Part shown: positions 8,779 to 17,702 of the stretch, piece by piece
Numbering within the stretch: the stretch's first letter is position 1
Layout: every line of letters starts with the position of its first letter
NCBI RefSeq assembly: GCF_030418455.1
Contig: NZ_JAUHPW010000004.1
Span: 1 to 64,000, forward strand
Direction of reading: 5' to 3'
DNA: 64,000 nt
Source: Demequina litoralis
GTDB lineage: Bacteria > Actinomycetota > Actinomycetes > Actinomycetales > Demequinaceae
Position numbers and translations under genes: made by a program
The notes under the pieces: generated by a model
Told to the model about the DNA's origin: nothing
What the model saw: the letters and a program-made list of their open reading frames with translations, nothing else
Databases searched by the model: none

Positions 8779-10068
8779 ATGCGCGAGCCTGATGCGGGCG
8801 CCGACGTGGAGATCGTCAGCGTCCACTACGCGCCGGAGCCCACGGGCAACGCGCCGTACTCGACGTCGCTCGCACGCGAGCTCGCACGACGCGGCCGCAC
8901 CGTCTCCGCGGTCGCGGCGCACCCCTTCTATCCGGGGTGGCGCATCTACCCCGGGCACGGCGGGTGGACGGTGCGCGAGGACGATGCGGGGGTCCGCCTC
9001 GCACGCCTGCGTCACTTCGTGCCGCGCCGGCCCACGTCCGTCATGCGGCTGCTGTCCGAGACCAGCTTCGGGGTCCGTGCGTCGATGCGCCGGTGGGCCC
9101 CGGCCCAGGCGCGCATCCTCGTCTCGCCCGCGCTCTTCGCCACGGCCGTCGTCATGCTTCGTGCGACCCTCCTCGATCGCCGCACGCCCGTGCTCGTCTG
9201 GATCCAGGACCTCTACGGGGTGGGGCTGTCGGAGACGGGCGGCGGCGGGGGTGCCGCCACGCGGGTCGTCCGCGCCGTCGAGCGCTGGGTCCTCACGCGG
9301 GCCACGCGCGTGGTGGCGATCCATGAGCGCTTCGCGCATGCCGTCGAACGGGACTACGGGATCGACCCGGCGCGGATCGACATCGTGCGCAACTGGACTC
9401 ACCTGGAGGACGTGCCCCTGCCGGATCGGGCGAAGGCGCGCGCCCGGCTCGGCTGGAGCGCCGACGCGGTCGTCGCGGTCCACGCCGGCAACATGGGCGT
9501 CAAGCAGGGCCTGGACACCGTGGTCGAGGCAGCCGCGCTCGCGGATCGGCACGGCTCCGCGGTGCGCTTCGTGATGGTGGGCAACGGCTCGGACCGTGAG
9601 CGGCTCGAGGCAGCCGCGACCGGCGTCGACGCGATCGACTTCGTCGGCACGCTCGACGACGAGACCTTCCGTGATGCGCTGGCGGCGGCGGACGTGCTCG
9701 TGGTCAACGAGCGTCCGGGCGTCGCGGAGATGTCGGTCCCGAGCAAGCTCACCTCGTACTTCACGTCCGGGCGGCCCGTGGTCGCCTCCGTCGACCCCGG
9801 AGGGGCGAGCGCCGAGGAGGTGCGCCGCGCGGGCGCCGGGGTCGTGGTGCCGTCTGGCGACGGCGCCGCGCTGCTGGCGGCGGTCGAGGAGGTCGGCGCC
9901 GATCCCGAGCGTGCCGCCGCCTATGGCGCGGCAGGCCAGCGCTATCGCCGCGAGCAGCTGTCGAAGGACGCCGCCGTCGACCGCTTCGAGGCGATCCTCG
10001 ATGCCGCGATCGCCGCGCCGCGAGAGGCGTCGGCGCCGTCCATGGCGGTGCCGCCCGCGCGCGCCTGA
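8779..10068 (+). CDS. GT4 glycosyltransferase (WcaI-like)
   Basis: Encodes 429 residues with the GT-B fold. The N-terminal domain opens VEIVSVHYAPEPTGNAPYS, typical of WcaI-like enzymes in colanic-acid-type loci. The C-terminal donor domain holds VVAVHAGNMGVKQGLDTVVE near residue 235 and the switch segment MSVPSKLTSYFTSGRPVVAS near 320. It lies just downstream of the initiating sugar transferase and reads in the same direction, so it probably adds an early sugar, but donor and acceptor cannot be told from sequence. It is cytoplasmic, at the membrane face. Confidence 0.88.
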   Translation: MREPDAGADVEIVSVHYAPEPTGNAPYSTSLARELARRGRTVSAVAAHPFYPGWRIYPGHGGWTVREDDAGVRLARLRHFVPRRPTSVMRLLSETSFGVRASMRRWAPAQARILVSPALFATAVVMLRATLLDRRTPVLVWIQDLYGVGLSETGGGGGAATRVVRAVERWVLTRATRVVAIHERFAHAVERDYGIDPARIDIVRNWTHLEDVPLPDRAKARARLGWSADAVVAVHAGNMGVKQGLDTVVEAAALADRHGSAVRFVMVGNGSDRERLEAAATGVDAIDFVGTLDDETFRDALAAADVLVVNERPGVAEMSVPSKLTSYFTSGRPVVASVDPGGASAEEVRRAGAGVVVPSGDGAALLAAVEEVGADPERAAAYGAAGQRYRREQLSKDAAVDRFEAILDAAIAAPREASAPSMAVPPARA

Positions 10069-10142
10069 GGGCGCTTCGACGTGGCGCGGCGCCGGGCTCG
10101 CGCATGCATCGTGCACGAGCAGGCGGACAAAGCGCCAGAATG

Positions 10143-10171
10143 GCGACAAAAGGGATGCCCGGTGCTAATGT
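10143..10171 (+). promoter_or_regulatory. sigma-70-type promoter of the second LSxTG gene
   Basis: GCGACA (10143-10148), a 17-base spacer and TAATGT (10166-10171). It matches the promoter at 6758-6786 in spacing and in flanking bases (GGTGCTA-TGTCGAGA), which argues that promoter and gene were duplicated together. Confidence 0.62.
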
Positions 10172-10181
10172 CGAGATTGGG

Positions 10182-10212
10182 CCGGTCGGGGGGACCGGAA
10201 CCCTGATGAGGG
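10182..10212 (+). promoter_or_regulatory. two consecutive leader hairpins
   Basis: CCGGTC (10182-10187) pairs perfectly with GACCGG (10193-10198) around GGGGG. A second small hairpin, CCCT/AGGG (10201-10212), follows, with TGAGGG overlapping its 3' arm. In the paralogous leader at 6796-6832 the sequences differ but two hairpins can again be drawn, so structure may be kept while sequence drifts. Confidence 0.45.
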
Positions 10213-10221
10213 GGAAGTGGC

Positions 10222-10602
10222 GTGATGATCCGTCGCACTGTTGCAGTTGCTGTTCTGGCTGGGGGAATCGCACTGATCCCCGTTGCCGCAAGCGCCTACG
10301 TCGCGCCCGAGCCGCAGGGCGGTCCGGTGCCCGGCGAGACCTCGACTCCGGAGGAGACGTCGACGCCCACGAAGACGCAGACGCCGGCCGCGACGTCGAC
10401 CAAGACCCCGACCTCGGTCACCGTGAAGAGCGCCACCACCACGACGCCGACCACCACCACGACCACCACGTCCGCGGAGACCCTGTCGACCACGGGCTTC
10501 GGCGGCACAGAGATGGCGATCGGTGCTGGCGCGCTGCTCCTCGCGGGTGCTGCGACCGTGGTCGTGGCCGCACGCCGGACGTCGCCCAAGGATGTGTCGT
10601 AG
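10222..10602 (+). CDS. small secreted Thr-rich protein with LSxTG sorting-like signal (copy 2)
   Basis: Encodes 126 residues from GTG (an ATG is the next codon). The layout is the same as the 6847 protein: signal peptide MMIRRTVAVAVLAGGIALIP, mature start AYVAPEPQGG, a Thr/Pro/Lys stalk with a run of Thr, then LSTTGFGGTEMAIGAGA, a hydrophobic helix and AARRTSPKD. Signal peptide and C-terminal anchor are nearly identical to copy 1, while the stalk has diverged, the pattern of a duplicated surface-anchored spacer protein. A conserved promoter and leader support expression. The function is unknown; covalent attachment is inferred only from the tail. Confidence 0.8.
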   Translation: MMIRRTVAVAVLAGGIALIPVAASAYVAPEPQGGPVPGETSTPEETSTPTKTQTPAATSTKTPTSVTVKSATTTTPTTTTTTTSAETLSTTGFGGTEMAIGAGALLLAGAATVVVAARRTSPKDVS

Positions 10603-10653
10603 CGGGAACCTGCGCTGCGACACGGGTCGAGCCTGGTTCGACCGCGCCTCCGA

Positions 10654-10670
10654 CTAGCTGAGGGAGCTGG
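10654..10670 (+). promoter_or_regulatory. leader hairpin with GAGGG loop
   Basis: CTAGCT (10654-10659) pairs with AGCTGG (10665-10670), with one G-U, around GAGGG. It lies three bases before the TTG start at 10674, so folding would hide the ribosome-binding purines. It contains the CTGAGGG string seen in other leaders of the locus. Confidence 0.42.
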
Positions 10671-10673
10671 AAC

Positions 10674-11789
10674 TTGAGGATCCTGCACGTCGCCCTGGGA
10701 ACCAGCCGGAAGCTCGGCGGGCCCACCACCCTGTTGCGCGGGCTGCTCCCCGTGCAGCGCGAACGCGGCCACGAGGTCACCATCGTCGCGACCGACATGG
10801 GCGCGGAGACGCCCGCCGACCGCGAGGTCGAGGGTGCGCGGGCCCGCATCCTCCCGCTCGTCGGGCCGGGGCGCCTCTGCTACGGCCGGGGCATGAGGGG
10901 TGTCCTGCGCGAGGAGGTCGCGCGCGCGGATGTCGTGCACCTCCACGGCGTCTACGGGCTCATCATCATCGAGGCGATGCGCGCCGCGCGCCGCGCGGAC
11001 GTCCCCTACCTCGTCGCCCCGCACGGCGTGTGGACCCCCAACCATGCGCCGAACAACCCGGCGCTCAACTCGGCCTGGGACCGCCTGCTGCTGGTCCCGC
11101 TCATGAAGGACGCGCACCGGGTGGTCGCGGACTCCGGGCGCGACGCGGGCTACCTGCGCGAGCGCGGCTTCGAGCGCGTCACCGACATGGCGCTCGGCGT
11201 GGACCCGGCGCTCCACCTGATCGACACCCCGTGGCCCGAGCGTCGCGGCGTGCTGTTCCTCAGCCGCGTCGCGCGCAAGAAGCGCGTCGACCTCGCGATC
11301 GAGGCGTACGCAGGTTCGCGGTTGTGGGAGCAGGGCCACCGGCTCACCGTCGCGGGGCCCATCGAGCCCGGCCTGCCCTACGACCCGCGCGAACTGGCCG
11401 CGCGCCTCGGGATCGCCGCGCACGTCGACTTCGTCGGCGCGGTCGAGGAGCGTGAGCGTCGCGAGCTGCTCGCCCGCCAGCGGGTCTTCATCCTCGCAAG
11501 CGACGACGAGAGCTTCGGTATCGCGGTGGCCGAGGCCGCATCCGCGGGCATGGCGGTGGTGTCGAGCGACCGGGTGGTCGCGATGCTGGACGCGGAGCAC
11601 GACGGCGCCGCGCGTACATTCCCGCAGGATTCTGCCGTCCTGGCCAAGGCCCTCCGCGCGGCAGCGAGCGACGACGGGGCGGACGCCGCCGCGACGCTTC
11701 GCGACTACGCGCGAGCCCGCTGGACCTGGGAGCACGCGGCCCAGCAGATCGAGGAGATGGTCGCGTCTCCGCAGACCACCTCGCGCTAG
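10674..11789 (+). CDS. GT4 glycosyltransferase
   Basis: Encodes 371 residues from TTG, chosen because GAGGGAGCTGG sits directly upstream and the product opens RILHVALGTSRKLGGPTTLL, the normal first strand of a GT-B glycosyltransferase. The C-terminal donor domain has VLFLSRVARKKRVDLAIEAY near residue 187 and the nucleotide-sugar motif SDDESFGIAVAEAASAGMAV near residue 278 (EX7E type). It ends 13 bases from the convergent tyrosine phosphatase gene. A retaining sugar transfer onto the lipid-linked repeat unit is the likely role; sugar unknown. Confidence 0.9.
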   Translation: MRILHVALGTSRKLGGPTTLLRGLLPVQRERGHEVTIVATDMGAETPADREVEGARARILPLVGPGRLCYGRGMRGVLREEVARADVVHLHGVYGLIIIEAMRAARRADVPYLVAPHGVWTPNHAPNNPALNSAWDRLLLVPLMKDAHRVVADSGRDAGYLRERGFERVTDMALGVDPALHLIDTPWPERRGVLFLSRVARKKRVDLAIEAYAGSRLWEQGHRLTVAGPIEPGLPYDPRELAARLGIAAHVDFVGAVEERERRELLARQRVFILASDDESFGIAVAEAASAGMAVVSSDRVVAMLDAEHDGAARTFPQDSAVLAKALRAAASDDGADAAATLRDYARARWTWEHAAQQIEEMVASPQTTSR

Positions 11790-11801
11790 GCGCGTGCGAT
11801 G

Positions 11802-12350
11802 TCAGTCGCTGGAGTCCAGCACCCAGGCCGCGATCTCCGCGACCGCGCCGCGGATCAGCGTGTACGCCTCGTGGTAGGCGTCCTGGTCCCGCCGGTACGG
11901 GTCGGGGACGTCCGCGAGCTCGTAGCCCGCGAGCACGTGACGATGCGCCGCGACGGCACGCGGGATGTCGGCAAGGCGCTCGTGCGCGGTAGCGCCCTCG
12001 AGGGCCGCGCCCGTGCCGGCCGCCGCCGCGAGCTCGGCCAGGGTGAAGGTGCGCTTGAGCGCGAACGGTCCGGTCCGCACCGCGAGCTGACGATGCTCGG
12101 CGGTCATCGTGATCACCAGGTCGGAGTCGCGCATCACCGCCTCGGTGAGCAGCCGTCCCGCGTGCGTGCCGCCGTCGATCGCATCGGCCTCGAGCTCGCT
12201 GAGCATCGGCGCCGGGATCCCGTGGCCGACGAGCGCGTGCGTGCCCGCGCTCGCCACGTCGGCGACGTCGCGCAGCGCCTCGGCGAGCAGCAGCTCGGCC
12301 GCGGGCGAGCGGCAGATGTTCCCCGTACAGACGGTGAGGATGGTGGGCAC
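11802..12350 (-). CDS. low-molecular-weight protein-tyrosine phosphatase (Wzb-like)
   Basis: Encodes 182 residues. The P-loop CTGNICRSP with catalytic Cys8 and Arg14 is intact, and the general-acid loop is DVPDPYRR near residue 145. In polysaccharide loci such enzymes dephosphorylate the tyrosine-rich tail of the BY-kinase; the two BY-kinases at 17703 and 23394 and the third at 47163 are the obvious partners. It is encoded on the minus strand between two glycosyltransferase genes, so it has its own promoter, not identified. This is the intact counterpart of the dead phosphatase domain at 48670. Confidence 0.93.
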   Translation of the reverse strand: MPTILTVCTGNICRSPAAELLLAEALRDVADVASAGTHALVGHGIPAPMLSELEADAIDGGTHAGRLLTEAVMRDSDLVITMTAEHRQLAVRTGPFALKRTFTLAELAAAAGTGAALEGATAHERLADIPRAVAAHRHVLAGYELADVPDPYRRDQDAYHEAYTLIRGAVAEIAAWVLDSSD

Positions 12351-12535
12351 GGTGCTCCTTGGGGTCGGGCCTGGCGCGAGCCGTCCCCGCAGGATAGCCG
12401 CTGCGGCGGCGCGCCCACGCGGACCTGGGCCTATGCGTCGCGCGCCCGCGGACGTAGGCTGACGCGCATCGGGGGTGCGTCGGGCCCGCCGATGCCCGGC
12501 GCGAGCCGGGGCCGCATGGGGGAGCGGGGGACACG

Positions 12536-13633
12536 ATGCAGGTGGTGGTGACGCAGCCGTACGTGCCGGCGTACCGGGTGCCGCTGTTCGACGCGGTCGC
12601 GCGCGAGCTCGAGGCGGACGGCATCTCGTTCGCCGTGGCGGCAGGTTCGCCGGGTGGGGCGCAGGCGGCGCGCGCGGACCAGGCGGTCGCGCCCTGGGCG
12701 CACGAGATCCGCCACCGCACGGTGTCCGTCAAGGGGCGGGACGTCGGGGTGAGGCGCCTGCCCGAGGAGCTCGAGTCGCCCGACCTGCTCGTCACCGAGC
12801 TCGACATCAAGAACGAGCTCGGATGGAGCCGCCGCGCGCACGGCGCCTCGCGCGTCGTGCTGTGGGGCCACGGGCGTCCCTACGTGGTCGCGAACCGCCG
12901 CGCCGTCGAGTCCGCGAAGCGGCTCATGGTGAGGCGGGTCGACCATGCCATGACCTACACCGAGGGCGGCCGCGACTACCTCGTCGACGAGCTTCACCAG
13001 GACCCGGACCACGTGACGGCGATCGGCAACGCGGTCGACGTGTCGGACCTGCTCGCGGGTCGCGCGCGCGGGCTCGAGGACGAGGTCGCACGTCACGTCT
13101 CCGAGGCCTGGGGCACGGGCCCGCACCTCCTCTACGTCGGAGGCCTCGACCGGCCCAAGCGCATCGACTTCATGCTCGACGCGGCCGAGGCGCTGCACGC
13201 GCAGGAGCCGCGGACCTCGCTTCTCGTCGTCGGCGACGGGGAGATGAGGCCCGAGGTCGAGGAGCGCGCAGGCGACGGCGGCGCCGTCGGCTATCTTGGC
13301 CGCATCGACCGGACCTCGATCGGGGCCGTCGCGACCATGTGCGGCGCCATCTGGATGCCCGGCCGGGTCGGGCTCGTCGCGGTCGACGCGCTGGCGCTCG
13401 AGCTGCCGGTCCACACGACCGAGTTCCCCTTCCACGCGCCGGAGCTCGAGTTCCTCAAGGGCGACTCCGTGAAGTTCCTTCCCGACGATCCCGCGGACTT
13501 CGCGGACGCAGCCCTCGCGTCGCTCCGGGAGCACCCCGACGGCGTCGGCGCCGTCGAGCCGCCCCCGACGATCGAGACCGTCGCCTCGAACTTCGCCCGC
13601 GTGGTGCGCGAGGTGCTCGCGGGGCGTCCGTGA
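12536..13633 (+). CDS. GT4-like glycosyltransferase
   Basis: Encodes 365 residues. It opens MQVVVTQPYVPAYRVPLFDA, the usual start of glycosyltransferases acting early in exopolysaccharide assembly. The C-terminal domain shows HLLYVGGLDRPKRIDFMLDA near residue 197 and a donor-binding stretch around VGLVAVDALALELPVHTTEF. The final Glu-rich motif is less clear than in the neighbours, so substrate specificity is unknown. The stop overlaps the GTG of the flippase gene (GTGA), which links it to the flippase, pyruvyl transferase and polymerase genes as one operon. Confidence 0.85.
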   Translation: MQVVVTQPYVPAYRVPLFDAVARELEADGISFAVAAGSPGGAQAARADQAVAPWAHEIRHRTVSVKGRDVGVRRLPEELESPDLLVTELDIKNELGWSRRAHGASRVVLWGHGRPYVVANRRAVESAKRLMVRRVDHAMTYTEGGRDYLVDELHQDPDHVTAIGNAVDVSDLLAGRARGLEDEVARHVSEAWGTGPHLLYVGGLDRPKRIDFMLDAAEALHAQEPRTSLLVVGDGEMRPEVEERAGDGGAVGYLGRIDRTSIGAVATMCGAIWMPGRVGLVAVDALALELPVHTTEFPFHAPELEFLKGDSVKFLPDDPADFADAALASLREHPDGVGAVEPPPTIETVASNFARVVREVLAGRP

Positions 13634-14907
13634 CCAGCCCCGACCGCATCGAGCCTGGTGCGCCGCCCGAGCCCGCCGGCGAGCCGCGCAAGTATGGTCG
13701 GGCCATGCACCTCGTGCGCCAGTTCGGGTGGATCGGCGGAGGTCGGATCGCGGCCGCCGCGGTCCAGGCCGCGGTGCTGGTCATCGCGGCACGCACCACC
13801 GACGAGCCCACCATCGCGCTCATCGCCGCGGCGGCCGGGCTGCTGGTCTTCGCGCAGGCCGTCGCGGACCTCGGTATCTCCACGCTCGTGCTGCGCGAGC
13901 GCGCCGCGGGCGCCGATCCGGGCTTCATCCGCGCGTGCCTGCGCGGGATCGATGTCACGTCCTCGGCCCTCGGCGTCGCCGTCGCGATCGCGGCGGCGGC
14001 CTGGATCCTGGTGGCCGGTGCGCACCAATGGTGGCTGGTGGTCCTCGTGCTCGGCGCGGCCGCGGAGAAGAACGCCGAGGGGCGGATGGGTCTCGCGGTC
14101 GCCGACGGCGAGGCGCACGCCAGCGCCCGCGTCCTCGTGATCCGGCGCGTCGCGATCCTCGTCGCGGTGGCCCTGCTCGTCCTCGTCGGGATGGACGGCG
14201 CGTGGGCCTACGCCCTCGGCACGCTCGCGGGGAACATGCTGGGCGCCGCGCTCGCGCGCCGCGACTCGGTTCGCCGCGCGGCCGGGGAGACGACGCTCGA
14301 GGCGGCGCCGCGGCTTCCCGAGATCGCGCGGCATGCTCGGCCCTACTACGCGAACTCCGTCAGCACGCAGTTCCGCAACCTCGATGCGCTCATCGTCACC
14401 ACGCTCGGCGGGCCCGTGCCCGGCGCCGCCTACGGCCTCACCAGCCGCCTCATGACGCCTCTGCGGATCCTGCCCACCTCGCTCGCGCAGGCGCTGCTGC
14501 CGAGCGTCGCCAAGGGGAACCACCGCAGCACGCGACGCTTCCTCTCCCTGGTCGGGCTGGTGGTCGTGGGATCGGCGGTGGTGTTCGGGATCGGCGCCGC
14601 CACGGCCGCACTGTGGGTGCCGTGGCTGTTCGGTCAGCAGTACACCACCGCGGTGGTGCCGGTGCAGATCGCGCTGCTGGGCCTCCCGCTCGCCGCGGCG
14701 GCGTCGCTCCTCGCCGCCGCCCTGCAGGGTCGGGGGCACCCGCGCGCGACCGCGTGGGGCGCGCTCATCGGATCGACGAGCTGCCTGGTATTCGTCGCGA
14801 TCGGAGTACTAGCGTGGGAGGCGCCGGGAGCCAGCGCGGGCCTCACCCTGTCCTTCGCCCTCCAGGCCGCGTTCCTGCTGGCCGCCACGCTGAGGACGAA
14901 GGAGTAG
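13630..14907 (+). CDS. oligosaccharide flippase (Wzx-like, MOP superfamily)
   Basis: Encodes 425 residues from the GTG overlapping the previous stop. About 10-12 hydrophobic helices cover residues 30-420. Polar landmarks resemble Wzx proteins: ADLGISTLVLRERAAG near residue 80 and RPYYANSVSTQFRNLDALIV near 237. It would flip the undecaprenyl-linked repeat unit to the outer face of the membrane. Placed between a glycosyltransferase and a pyruvyl transferase with no gaps, it is the flippase of the first module; a second flippase of another subfamily is at 43012. Confidence 0.87.
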   Translation: MTSPDRIEPGAPPEPAGEPRKYGRAMHLVRQFGWIGGGRIAAAAVQAAVLVIAARTTDEPTIALIAAAAGLLVFAQAVADLGISTLVLRERAAGADPGFIRACLRGIDVTSSALGVAVAIAAAAWILVAGAHQWWLVVLVLGAAAEKNAEGRMGLAVADGEAHASARVLVIRRVAILVAVALLVLVGMDGAWAYALGTLAGNMLGAALARRDSVRRAAGETTLEAAPRLPEIARHARPYYANSVSTQFRNLDALIVTTLGGPVPGAAYGLTSRLMTPLRILPTSLAQALLPSVAKGNHRSTRRFLSLVGLVVVGSAVVFGIGAATAALWVPWLFGQQYTTAVVPVQIALLGLPLAAAASLLAAALQGRGHPRATAWGALIGSTSCLVFVAIGVLAWEAPGASAGLTLSFALQAAFLLAATLRTKE

Positions 14908-14910
14908 CCG

Positions 14911-16035
14911 ATGACCGATCGTTCCGCTCCCCGTGCGGCGCGCCGTGCGCGCACCGCGGTGTTCGCCAGCGTCAACGCGCAGACGGACAACCTGGGCGAC
15001 ATCCTCATCCGGCGCGAGATGCTCGCGTGGATCGGCGACCTGGCGATCGACCTGCGGATCTTCGTGGGCGCGATGCCGGAGTCCTACCTCGAAGCCTGCC
15101 GGATCCCCGCGGGCGCGCGGCTCTACCGCAGCTCGGTCGACTTCCAGCGCGACCTGCTGCGCGAGGCGCTGCGCTCGCGCGTGTTCCTCTTCTTCGCGCC
15201 GGGGCCGTACTTCGCGCCGCCCACGCTGTCGGGCGTGGGGAAGTCCTTCGTCAACCTCGCCAACGCGACCGTCGCGCGGATGTCGTCGGGGGGCGCGGTG
15301 GTCCTCGGCCGCGCGTACCGGGACCTCAACCGCCCGCATCGTCTCCTCAACCGGGCGCTCGTCACGCACGCGCGCTTCGCGTGCCTGCGGGACCTCGCCT
15401 CGAGCGAGGCGCTGGGCGCGGACGTCCGCTTCGAGCCCGACCTCGGCTTCGGCGAGGCCGATCGTGCCGGCGGAGATGCCGCCGGCACGCGACGCCGCTA
15501 CGTCGCGTTCTCGCTGCGCAGCGGGAAGGACGAGCCCCGCGGGATGCTCGAGGCCGCGCGGGACTGGTGCGCCGAGACGGGCCTCGAGCTCGCGTTCGTC
15601 ACCCAGGTGGGCCGCGACGACGAGCGCCACGCGCGGCTCTCGCGCGAGCTCGGTGGAGTCCACGTCGGCTGGGACGGCGCCGGCCACGCCGCGCAGCTCG
15701 ACGAGGTCGCGCGGGTCTACCGGGAGTCGGCGCTCATCGTCAGCGACCGGCTGCACGCCGTCGTGCTCGGCTCCACGTGCGGGGCGACGCCGATCGCCCT
15801 CAAGGACGCCGACTGGGACAAGCTGCCCGCCACCCTTCAGCCGGTCATGGACCTCACGCTCCTCGCGCGCGACGCGGACGCGTCCACCGCGCGCGAGACC
15901 CTCGCGAAGGCGCGGCCGGTGCGCGCCGACATCGAGGCGGCGCATGCACGCCTGCATGGCGCCCGCGCCGAGCTTCGCGCGCTCCTCGACCCGACGGCCG
16001 CCGAGGTCGCTGCAGCCGAGGCGGCGAGCCCATGA
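14911..16035 (+). CDS. polysaccharide pyruvyl transferase family protein
   Basis: Encodes 374 residues. Family features: the N-terminal SVNAQTDNLGDILIRREM, with the conserved D-N-x-G-D, and the C-terminal IVSDRLHAVVLGSTCGATPI near residue 275, where S-D-R-L-H-A is the usual signature. Enzymes of this family add ketal-linked pyruvate from PEP to sugars of exopolysaccharide, giving them negative charge. It lies in the operon between the flippase and polymerase genes. A related but distinct pyruvyl-transferase-family protein is encoded at 44478. Confidence 0.85.
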   Translation: MTDRSAPRAARRARTAVFASVNAQTDNLGDILIRREMLAWIGDLAIDLRIFVGAMPESYLEACRIPAGARLYRSSVDFQRDLLREALRSRVFLFFAPGPYFAPPTLSGVGKSFVNLANATVARMSSGGAVVLGRAYRDLNRPHRLLNRALVTHARFACLRDLASSEALGADVRFEPDLGFGEADRAGGDAAGTRRRYVAFSLRSGKDEPRGMLEAARDWCAETGLELAFVTQVGRDDERHARLSRELGGVHVGWDGAGHAAQLDEVARVYRESALIVSDRLHAVVLGSTCGATPIALKDADWDKLPATLQPVMDLTLLARDADASTARETLAKARPVRADIEAAHARLHGARAELRALLDPTAAEVAAAEAASP

Positions 16036-17585
16036 CGGTCTGGCCCATCTTCTCGCTGCTGGTCGGGCTCGGCGCGATCGGCCTCGAGACGCGCATGCGG
16101 CTCGCCTACCTGGTGAGCCCGTTCTCCATGCTGATGGCGACGCTGCTCACCATCTTCGGTGTGCGTCCGCTGCTCATGGCCGCCCCGGAGGACTTCGACT
16201 TCTACGGGATCAGCATCGCCGAGGGGGTGCCCGGCGCGGAGCTGCTGGGCTTCATCGCGGTGTGCTCGCTCGCCGGGGGCCGCGCCATCGCGGCGATGCT
16301 GAAGAAGCGCGAGCCCCGCGACGGCGCCGGCAGCGAGGGTGCCCTTCCCGCATGGCTCGCGACGCCGGGGGACGATGCGCGGGCGGGCGATGCGGCGGCC
16401 GGGCCGGGCGAGACGGCCGAGATCGACGAGGCGCCCGACGACGCGGGCGAGGAACCGCAGGTGCCGGTGCCGCCCGCATCGTCCCGTCTGCTGCGATCGG
16501 GGATCGCGGCGTCGATCGGCCTCGTGGGGGTCTGGTTCCTCGCGATGATCTACTACGGCGGCGGTGTGGGCTACCTCGCGGTGCTCTTCGCGGGGCGCTC
16601 CGAGGAGGCGAACCTCGGAGTCAAGGGGATGCCGGCGATCGTCTTCGGCCTGCCGGTGGTCGCGGCGGGCGTGGTCGCGATCGCGCGTTTCGTGGTCGAG
16701 CGCGTCGCGCGGCCACCGCGCCACCTCGTGCTCGGATACTGGATCGCGATCGCGCTGTGCACCGTCCCGCCGATGACGCTCGGCAACCGACGCTTCCTCG
16801 TGCCCACGCTGGTGGTCGCGGTGCTGGGCACGCTCGCGACGTCGCGGCAGCGGCGCCTGCCGTTCTGGGCCTTCCCGGTCGCGGGGCTGGCCTTCATGAT
16901 CCTCGCCGCGGTGCCCTTCATCCGCAGCGCCGGCTCCCGCACCGAGTCCACCGACTTCGTCGGCGCCCTGTGGGACTACATGCAGGCCGAGGGCGTGAGG
17001 GGCACGCTCGACTCCTTCTTCCTCTCGTACGACACGGAGATGTTCAACTACGTCTCGTACCTGTCGCGCGAGCTGGGCCAGACGCTCCCGCTCGGGCTGG
17101 GGCGCGGCACGGTCGGCGACGTGGCCCTCGCGCTGCTGCCGCACAACCTGCTGCCCACCGAGCTGTGGAGCAACGAGCTGCTCATCCGCATGTTCGGCGG
17201 CACGTGCGCGGAGCTGTACTGCCCGGTGCCCAGCCTCGTCGGCACGCTGTACTACGACATGGGCCTCGTCGGCGTCGTGGGCGGCCTGATCGCCATCGGC
17301 GCGTTCTCGCAGCGCTTCGTGCCAGCGCTGTACCGGGCCCATGGGTGGAGGCTGTCCTCGCTGTTCATGCTGGCCGGCTTCACCATCCAGATCACGCGCG
17401 GCAACCCCGCGAACCAGCTCGCCATCTACCTCCAGGCCGCGGTGCTCGTCTCGGTGCTCGTCGAGGTCCTGGTGCGGCACGACCGGCGGGCGCAGGTACG
17501 CGAGGCGGAGGCCGAGGACCCGGGGCGTGCGCATCGTCCCTCCGGGGTGCAATGGGAGTGGGCACCTGGGCCTTCGCCCAAGTGA
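16032..17585 (+). CDS. oligosaccharide repeat-unit polymerase (Wzy-like)
   Basis: Encodes 517 residues with about ten hydrophobic helices. A charged, low-complexity cytoplasmic or external loop (about residues 95-150, rich in Asp/Glu/Ala) splits the first helices from the rest, which is unusual. The long hydrophilic loop near residues 310-400 with GTLDSFFLSYDTEMFNYVSY is typical of Wzy polymerases. The ATG overlaps the pyruvyl transferase stop by four bases. It would join flipped repeat units outside the membrane. Wzy proteins share little sequence, so the assignment rests on topology and context. Confidence 0.72.
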   Translation: MTVWPIFSLLVGLGAIGLETRMRLAYLVSPFSMLMATLLTIFGVRPLLMAAPEDFDFYGISIAEGVPGAELLGFIAVCSLAGGRAIAAMLKKREPRDGAGSEGALPAWLATPGDDARAGDAAAGPGETAEIDEAPDDAGEEPQVPVPPASSRLLRSGIAASIGLVGVWFLAMIYYGGGVGYLAVLFAGRSEEANLGVKGMPAIVFGLPVVAAGVVAIARFVVERVARPPRHLVLGYWIAIALCTVPPMTLGNRRFLVPTLVVAVLGTLATSRQRRLPFWAFPVAGLAFMILAAVPFIRSAGSRTESTDFVGALWDYMQAEGVRGTLDSFFLSYDTEMFNYVSYLSRELGQTLPLGLGRGTVGDVALALLPHNLLPTELWSNELLIRMFGGTCAELYCPVPSLVGTLYYDMGLVGVVGGLIAIGAFSQRFVPALYRAHGWRLSSLFMLAGFTIQITRGNPANQLAIYLQAAVLVSVLVEVLVRHDRRAQVREAEAEDPGRAHRPSGVQWEWAPGPSPK

Positions 17586-17595
17586 CGCATATCTC

Positions 17596-17624
17596 TTGGA
17601 AGGCGGCGGACCCGCGGGTACTGT
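17596..17624 (+). promoter_or_regulatory. sigma-70-type promoter for the Wzz/BY-kinase and DUF4012 genes
   Basis: TTGGAA (17596-17601), 17-base spacer, TACTGT (17619-17624). It starts 11 bases after the polymerase stop and gives a leader of about 70 bases carrying the hairpin at 17661-17679, so the kinase gene is probably transcribed from its own promoter. Confidence 0.6.
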
Positions 17625-17660
17625 CATCAGGAGACAGCGTTATGTCGGACAGTTGCGCGC

Positions 17661-17679
17661 GGGGCCATGAGGGGGCCCC
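17661..17679 (+). promoter_or_regulatory. leader hairpin with ATGAGGG loop
   Basis: GGGGCC (17661-17666) and GGCCCC (17674-17679) form a perfect stem around ATGAGGG. The ATG inside the loop is in frame with the kinase gene, but the better start is the GTG at 17703, which has its own GGGGGAG ribosome site. Confidence 0.5.
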
Positions 17680-17702
17680 GCCACACGAGCTTGGGGGAGC
17701 AA

